Positions 6,001-10,431 of a DNA stretch of 10,431 bases are shown here, in pieces (within the stretch, counting starts at the first letter, position 1; each line of letters starts with the position of its first letter). The stretch lies in NCBI GenBank assembly GCA_003557965.1, contig PWND01000106.1, positions 1 to 10,431 of the forward strand, read 5' to 3'. Both the position numbers and the translations under genes were made by a program. The notes beneath the pieces were generated by a model that saw only the letters and a list, made by a program, of their open reading frames with translations, searched no databases and was not told where the DNA came from. Origin of the DNA: Bacteroidales bacterium (GTDB lineage: Bacteria > Bacteroidota > Bacteroidia > Bacteroidales > UBA7960).

Positions 6001-6690
6001 ATGAACAAAAAACTTGTACTGATTCTTTTATTTATTTTTTCAGCAATATTTACTAAGTGCGAAAAAGAAACAGCCCCGCCCGTGAATTTATTTCATGAGT
6101 ACTTCCCGGTAGATATCGGGCATTATGTAATTTATGAAGTTGATTCAATTGTATATGATGATTTTACCGGAGAAATTGATACTTTTTATTATCATGTAAA
6201 AGAACTTGTTGAAAGTGAGTTTGTTGATGGAGATGGATATACATCATTACGCCTCGAACGATATATCAGGCCTGATAACAACACTGAATGGGAAATAAAA
6301 AATATTTGGAAAGCACGGCTGAATACTGAAAAAGCTTTAAAAACAGAAGAAAACCTGACTTATATAAAACTAACCTTTCCTCCGCGTGATGGGAAAACAT
6401 GGGATGGCAACGCTTTTAATGTTTTAAACGAACAAACCTATAAGTATGAAAAAATTCATGAACCCTATACTGTAAATAACATAAGTTTAGATTCTACTGT
6501 TACTGTGCTGCAAAAGGATTTTGAAACTTTAGTATCAAAGGATTTTAAAATTGAAGTTTATGCTTTAAATATTGGACTTGTTTATAAAGAATTTGTTGAA
6601 TTAGTGCTTGAACCTGACGGGAGTATAGTTAGAGGTGTTGATTACTCATACTCTCTTAAGTCTTATGGTAAGCTTAACAATCTGTATTAA
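6001..6690 (+). CDS. Putative lipoprotein of unknown function
   Basis: This 229-residue protein begins with a lysine pair and a hydrophobic stretch (MNKKLVLILLFIFSAIF), then TKC at residues 18-20, which looks like a lipobox though K at -1 is unusual. C20 would be the lipidated cysteine. The next residues, EKE, are charged; in some Bacteroidota a charged stretch after the cysteine directs lipoproteins to the cell surface, so surface exposure is possible but not shown. The mature part is rich in aromatic and acidic residues with alternating beta-like patterns (YFPVDIGHYVIYEVD near residue 33; LTYIKLTFPPRDGKTWDGNAF in the middle). I recognise no named domain, although small Bacteroidota lipoproteins opening with a 'FPxxxGxxxxYEVD'-like segment are familiar. 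It lies six bases after mnmA and eleven before the subtilase gene, so the three are probably co-transcribed. It might assist or restrain the protease, but nothing in the sequence shows this. Confidence 0.85.
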   Translation: MNKKLVLILLFIFSAIFTKCEKETAPPVNLFHEYFPVDIGHYVIYEVDSIVYDDFTGEIDTFYYHVKELVESEFVDGDGYTSLRLERYIRPDNNTEWEIKNIWKARLNTEKALKTEENLTYIKLTFPPRDGKTWDGNAFNVLNEQTYKYEKIHEPYTVNNISLDSTVTVLQKDFETLVSKDFKIEVYALNIGLVYKEFVELVLEPDGSIVRGVDYSYSLKSYGKLNNLY

Positions 6691-6701
6691 CTTTTAGTTG
6701 T

Positions 6702-8420
6702 ATGATAGCTGTAAAACTGTTTCTAAGAGTAATTATTACTGCTTTAGTTGTTTTTTTACCTATAGATTCTACTGCTGAATCCTGTGCATCATTTAAGCCT
6801 GGTTATTATTTTATTAAATTGACTGATAAAAACAACTCACCTTATTGTCTTTCCAACCCTGGGGAATTTTTGTCAAATTATTCAATTGTACGAAGAGAAA
6901 AGTTTGGAATTGAGCTAAATGAAATGGATTTGCCGGTAAATCCCCAATATGTTGCATCCATAGCTGATATCGCTGATGTAATATACACCAGTAAATGGTT
7001 TAATGCAGTTTTGGCTGTTTTAAATTCGGAAAGCGAACTGGCAGACATCCAATCTTTGGCCTTTTACGATGATTTTATTTACTTAAAACCACTGGAAATT
7101 AGTGAGGATAGTGAAATAAAAAAACCACAGAATTATCATTACTCAGATATTTTTAATCCATTAAGGAGTGGAGGGGTAGTGACTAATGTTGATAATTTTT
7201 ATGAAAGCGCGTATGGCTACATGGAAGAGCAGATTCTTATGTTAAACGGGCATGTACTTCATAATAATGGTTATTTTGGAGCCGGTGTCCCTGTTGCATT
7301 GTTTGATGCCGGATACTATAAGCTTGATTCATTATTTGCATTTTCACACTTATGGGATAATAACAGAATAATTGATTATATAAGCCTTGTTGATGATGAT
7401 GAAAACATTTTTGATAGCCATCATCATGGAACAATGGTATTGTCAACGATGGCAGCAATTATACCTGGACAATTAATGGGGGCTGCACCTGAGGCATCAT
7501 ACCTTCTTATTCGCTCAGAAGATGTACATAGCGAATACCTGATTGAGGAAGCGAATTGGCTGCGGGCTGCTGAAATTGCTGATAGCGCCGGTGTGTATAT
7601 TATTAACAGCTCTTTGGGATACACTGAATTTGACTGCCCAAGTCAAAACTATACTTATGATGACCTTGATGGAGAATCTACAATATCCGCCAGGGCTGCT
7701 AACTATGCACATCAGAGAGGTATGCTTGTAATTAGCAGTGCCGGAAATTATGCACAAAGAGATTGGACATATATTGGAACACCTGCTGACAGCTATGAAG
7801 CAATTGCGGCTGGTGCTGTACTACTTAATGGAGAAAGAGCCATTTTTAGCTCATTGGGGCCGTCGGCTGATGGAAGAGTTAAACCTGATATAATGGCACC
7901 CGGACAAAATGTTGTTATTGTAAATGGACAGGGAATTCCAACACAAGGCAGTGGTACTTCATTTTCAGCTCCACTGGTGTCAGCTCTTACTGCATGCTTA
8001 TGGCAAGAGTTTCCCAATAAAAACAACCAGGAAATCAAAAATGCGATTATTAAAAGTTCAAGCAGGTACTTAAACCCTGATTCAAATTACGGCTTTGGTA
8101 TTCCGGACTTTGCAAAAGCGAGGAATATTCTCAAAGGCATTGATGTGCCGGAACTTTATAAGTTGTCAATTGTTCCTAATCCTGTAAGAAAAAATTCATA
8201 TTTAGACTTTTATTCAGATAAGCAAAAACATGTAAATATTTCAATTTATAACATCAAAGGACAAATTGTTGATGAAATTAATAATGTTTTTATTAACAAA
8301 GGCGCAAATAAAATTTTTCCATTTAACGATATATTTTCTATAATGAATTCCGGTGTTTACATTATTAAAATTAGCTCAGGAAGCGATAAGTATATTGGAA
8401 AAGCATTAAAAGCATTTTAA
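6702..8420 (+). CDS. Subtilisin-like serine protease (S8) with T9SS C-terminal sorting domain
   Basis: This 572-residue secreted protease starts with a signal peptide (hydrophobic residues about 6-20). A propeptide-like region to about residue 170 follows, then YGYMEEQI and GAGVPVALFDAG, which lead into the catalytic domain. The triad is visible: D202 in FDAG, H242 in HHHGTMV, S420 in GTSFSAP; the oxyanion-hole Asn is N349 in SSAGN. After the protease domain, about residues 485-572 form a type A T9SS sorting domain: IVPNPVRKN, ISIYNIKGQIV, NSGVYIIKI and the final basic KALKAF. Such proteins cross the inner membrane by Sec and the outer membrane by the type IX system, where the sorting domain is removed and the product released or attached to the surface. 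All catalytic residues are present, so it should be active. Substrate unknown; nutrient protein degradation or processing of surface proteins is plausible. It lies eleven bases after the lipoprotein gene. Confidence 0.93.
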   Translation: MIAVKLFLRVIITALVVFLPIDSTAESCASFKPGYYFIKLTDKNNSPYCLSNPGEFLSNYSIVRREKFGIELNEMDLPVNPQYVASIADIADVIYTSKWFNAVLAVLNSESELADIQSLAFYDDFIYLKPLEISEDSEIKKPQNYHYSDIFNPLRSGGVVTNVDNFYESAYGYMEEQILMLNGHVLHNNGYFGAGVPVALFDAGYYKLDSLFAFSHLWDNNRIIDYISLVDDDENIFDSHHHGTMVLSTMAAIIPGQLMGAAPEASYLLIRSEDVHSEYLIEEANWLRAAEIADSAGVYIINSSLGYTEFDCPSQNYTYDDLDGESTISARAANYAHQRGMLVISSAGNYAQRDWTYIGTPADSYEAIAAGAVLLNGERAIFSSLGPSADGRVKPDIMAPGQNVVIVNGQGIPTQGSGTSFSAPLVSALTACLWQEFPNKNNQEIKNAIIKSSSRYLNPDSNYGFGIPDFAKARNILKGIDVPELYKLSIVPNPVRKNSYLDFYSDKQKHVNISIYNIKGQIVDEINNVFINKGANKIFPFNDIFSIMNSGVYIIKISSGSDKYIGKALKAF

Positions 8421-8472
8421 CCAGCTTGAAAATAAAACCTCTTTTCTGTATTTAACATTCCTTAAAACTTCA

Positions 8473-8480
8473 TATATTTG
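8473..8480 (+). promoter_or_regulatory. Bacteroidota-type -7 box for the TPR-SpoIIE gene
   Basis: TATATTTG matches TAnnTTTG exactly, 47 bases before the ATG at 8528 and 52 bases after the subtilase stop codon. A weak -33 candidate (TTTA, 8451-8454) lies about 18 bases upstream. The box begins the leader block shared with gmhA, supporting a separate transcript for the sensor gene. Confidence 0.55.
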
Positions 8481-8527
8481 AATACGCAATTAATTGCAAA
8501 GCAGTTCAATAACCATAAATAATACAG
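8476..8527 (+). repeat. Leader block shared with gmhA, copy 2
   Basis: These 52 bases end directly before the TPR-SpoIIE ATG and align ungapped to 2805-2856 with 40 identities. The similarity does not continue upstream into the -33 region or downstream into the coding sequence. Within the block, GCAATTAATTGC (8486-8497) is a perfect 12-base palindrome placed where transcription should start, five bases after the -7 box. Confidence 0.6.
8486..8497. promoter_or_regulatory. 12-bp palindrome at the expected transcription start (possible operator)
   Basis: GCAATTAATTGC is its own reverse complement. The corresponding bases before gmhA (2815-2826, GTAAATAATTGC) keep most of the symmetry. The position, just after the -7 box, would suit a repressor site or a very short 5' stem-loop. 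AT-rich palindromes occur by chance, so this is tentative. Confidence 0.25.
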
Positions 8528-10431
8528 ATGAAGCCTTTAAAGCTGTATTTTATAACCTTTTTACTAATAGCTTATACCGCAAAAGCTGATAATCATGGTA
8601 TAGATTCATTGTTTACCTTGTATGATAATGCAAAAACTGATTCAGCTCGTATTAGCTATTTGATAGATATAGGAATGGCTTATGAGCTTATAAGCTATGA
8701 TTCCAGTTTTGTGTACTATAATAAAGCTCTTAACCTGGCTCAAAATGCAAAAAATGAAGGGTATCAATCAGTTGCAAAAAGATTTATAGGCAATTTATAT
8801 ATTGATGTTCGTAAATATGATAAGGCACTTGATATTTTGTCAGAAAGTCTTGAAATAGCTAAATTAACTGACAATAAAGCTGAAATTGCAAGAGCCTACT
8901 TAAGTATGGGTCTCGTATATAACAATACTAATGATTATATTAAAGCCCTTGATTTATATAACCAGGCAATTGAAATTGCCAAAAACATCAAAGATAGCGT
9001 AACCCTTTCCTACTCATACAACAATATCGGGCTTGCATATTATAACCAGTACAACTATGAAGAGGCTTTGAAGTATTACCTTTTGTCGGTTGATATAGAT
9101 GAACAATTAGGAGATTTAAAAGGTGTATCCCAGGGTTATATTAATATTGGCTTAATTCATTATAGTATTGGAAATTACGACAATACACTTTCTTACTATA
9201 AAAAAGCTATTAAAATTGCTGAAGAATTAAATGAGATTGTTGATATGTCAATAGGGTATAACAATATTGCAATTATTTACAAATATCAGCAAGAATATGA
9301 AAAAGCTCTTGAGTATTTATATAAGGCTGTTGAAATAGATAAAAGGCTCGAGGACAAGGGCGGAGTTGCAATATGTTATATTAATATGGGCAGTGCTTAT
9401 GGGGGAATTGGAAAACACGAGAAAGCTAAATCATACTTTTATGAGTCATTAAATATTTGGAAAGAAATTGGTGATAAAGCAGGGGAGGGAACAGTACTTT
9501 ATTATCTTTCCGGATTATACTTGGAAATTGCTATGCAGCATAAGGGAGATGAGGCTTTTGATAAAAATATTAACATGGCTTTAAACTATGGATTATTAGC
9601 TTTCGAGATTGCAGAAAAAACTAATTCTGTCTCACTGAAAAATTCTGCCGCAAATTCTTTGCTTGAAACATATAGCAAAATGGGTGACTATGAAAGCGCC
9701 TTTCATTATTCAAGTATTTATGTTGAAACCAAAAACACTTTGATAAATGAAGAGAAAGTCAGATCTATTGCAGATGCCGAAAAAAAGTGGGAATCTGAGA
9801 AAAGACTACTTCAAATAGAACACCTTGAGAAAGAAAAAGAAATACAAAGGTTAGAATTACTAAGGCAAAAAGAAGAATCGGCAAAGCAACGCCTTGCAAT
9901 AATTCTTGTTTCAACAGGCCTTTTGGTTATTTCTGCGTTGTCAGTTTTTATCTTCAAAAGACTTAGAATTTCAAACAGGCAGAAAAAAATAATTCAGGCT
10001 CAAAATGCCCTGGTAAAAGAAAAAATTGTTCAACTAAATGAACGAAATGAAGAAATTAAAACTCAGAAAGATGAAATTCAGGCAAAAAATATTGAAATAG
10101 AAGCCCAAAGAGATCTTGCACTTGAACAAAAAGACTTTATTGAAAAGCAGAATAATGCAATAACAAATAGCATTAATTACGCAAGAAGAATTCAACATGC
10201 ACTTTTACCCGAATTATCTAATCTGACAAAATCTGAAAACTCATTGATGTCGCTTTCTGATTGTTTTGTGGTATATAAGCCGAAAGAAATTGTGTCTGGC
10301 GATTTTTATTGGGCAAACAGAATAGGGAAGAGCATAGTAATTGCCGTGGCTGATTGCACGGGACATGGCGTGCCAGGAAGTTTTATGAGTATGCTGGGTA
10401 TCTCGTTTATGAATGAAATTGTTAACAAACA
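8528..10431 (+). CDS. TPR-repeat membrane sensor with SpoIIE/PP2C-type phosphatase domain (cut by window edge)
   Basis: The frame opens at ATG 8528 and stays open for 634 codons to the right edge, so the C-terminus is missing. In order: a signal peptide (residues 1 to about 20); about eight tetratricopeptide repeats up to residue about 400, with motifs such as YNNIGLAYYNQYNYEEALKYY and YNNIAIIYKYQQEYEKALEYL; a charged helix; a single membrane segment at about 456-478; a long coiled coil rich in K, E and Q; the linker NSINYARRIQHALLP typical of these proteins; and the start of a SpoIIE/PP2C phosphatase domain with SGDFYW (D592) and ADCTGHGVPGSFM (D609, GHG 612-614), the metal-binding motifs. 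The TPRs should lie in the periplasm and the phosphatase in the cytoplasm. Relatives dephosphorylate anti-anti-sigma factors in partner-switching; no such partner is in the window. A separate -7 box precedes it. Confidence 0.94.
   Translation, partial: MKPLKLYFITFLLIAYTAKADNHGIDSLFTLYDNAKTDSARISYLIDIGMAYELISYDSSFVYYNKALNLAQNAKNEGYQSVAKRFIGNLYIDVRKYDKALDILSESLEIAKLTDNKAEIARAYLSMGLVYNNTNDYIKALDLYNQAIEIAKNIKDSVTLSYSYNNIGLAYYNQYNYEEALKYYLLSVDIDEQLGDLKGVSQGYINIGLIHYSIGNYDNTLSYYKKAIKIAEELNEIVDMSIGYNNIAIIYKYQQEYEKALEYLYKAVEIDKRLEDKGGVAICYINMGSAYGGIGKHEKAKSYFYESLNIWKEIGDKAGEGTVLYYLSGLYLEIAMQHKGDEAFDKNINMALNYGLLAFEIAEKTNSVSLKNSAANSLLETYSKMGDYESAFHYSSIYVETKNTLINEEKVRSIADAEKKWESEKRLLQIEHLEKEKEIQRLELLRQKEESAKQRLAIILVSTGLLVISALSVFIFKRLRISNRQKKIIQAQNALVKEKIVQLNERNEEIKTQKDEIQAKNIEIEAQRDLALEQKDFIEKQNNAITNSINYARRIQHALLPELSNLTKSENSLMSLSDCFVVYKPKEIVSGDFYWANRIGKSIVIAVADCTGHGVPGSFMSMLGISFMNEIVNK

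Noticed and set aside
8421..8460. Possible terminator after the subtilase gene (GAAAA ... TTTTC pairing)
   Set aside because: The stem would be about five AT pairs with a long loop and no following T-run; too weak to call.
8700..9700. Repetitive sequence suggesting a DNA repeat or CRISPR-like array
   Set aside because: The periodicity is at the protein level (TPR units of about 40 residues); the DNA units are not conserved and the frame is open throughout.

Overview
The window looks like a chromosomal segment of a low-GC member of the Bacteroidota, probably a Bacteroidales-type or related environmental lineage. Four things point there: the subtilase ends in a type IX secretion (T9SS) C-terminal sorting domain; several genes are preceded by TAnnTTTG -7 boxes and no clear Shine-Dalgarno sequence; there is a sensor of the TPR / membrane segment / SpoIIE-phosphatase type common in this phylum; and the exported proteins and relaxed lipoprotein signals fit. 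I see no RNA genes, insertion sequences, CRISPR arrays or phage genes.

Layout. Positions 1-469 (minus strand) hold the N-terminal part of a MATE-family exporter that runs off the left edge. A 146-base divergent intergenic region carries a -7-like box in each direction. Positions 616-2690 hold two overlapping glycosyltransferase genes: a membrane-anchored GT2 of the polyprenyl-phosphate type, and a GT4 enzyme starting at TTG inside the end of the first gene. After a 166-base gap come gmhA (sedoheptulose-7-phosphate isomerase) and, one base later, a GmhB-like HAD phosphatase (2857-4012). These four genes suggest surface glycan assembly with heptose precursor supply, but the heptose kinase and nucleotidyltransferase needed to finish the pathway are not in the window.

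Positions 4059-4859 encode an exported MORN-variant repeat protein. Positions 4906-8420 form a tight three-gene group: mnmA (tRNA 2-thiouridylase), a putative lipoprotein of unknown function, and a T9SS-secreted subtilisin-like protease. From 8528 to the right edge is a large sensor protein: signal peptide, about eight TPRs, one membrane segment, coiled coil and the beginning of a SpoIIE/PP2C phosphatase domain.

Most of the window is ordinary core and envelope biology. I found no convincing new multi-gene system. The most unusual structure is non-coding: the 52 bases before gmhA and the 52 bases before the TPR-SpoIIE gene align without gaps at 40 of 52 positions, ending exactly at each start codon, although the genes are unrelated and 5.6 kb apart. 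The shared block begins at the -7 box and contains a short dyad near the expected transcription start. Protein oddities are a GmhB-like phosphatase lacking the zinc-binding cysteines, and a GT4 enzyme with D-x7-Q where E-x7-E is usual.
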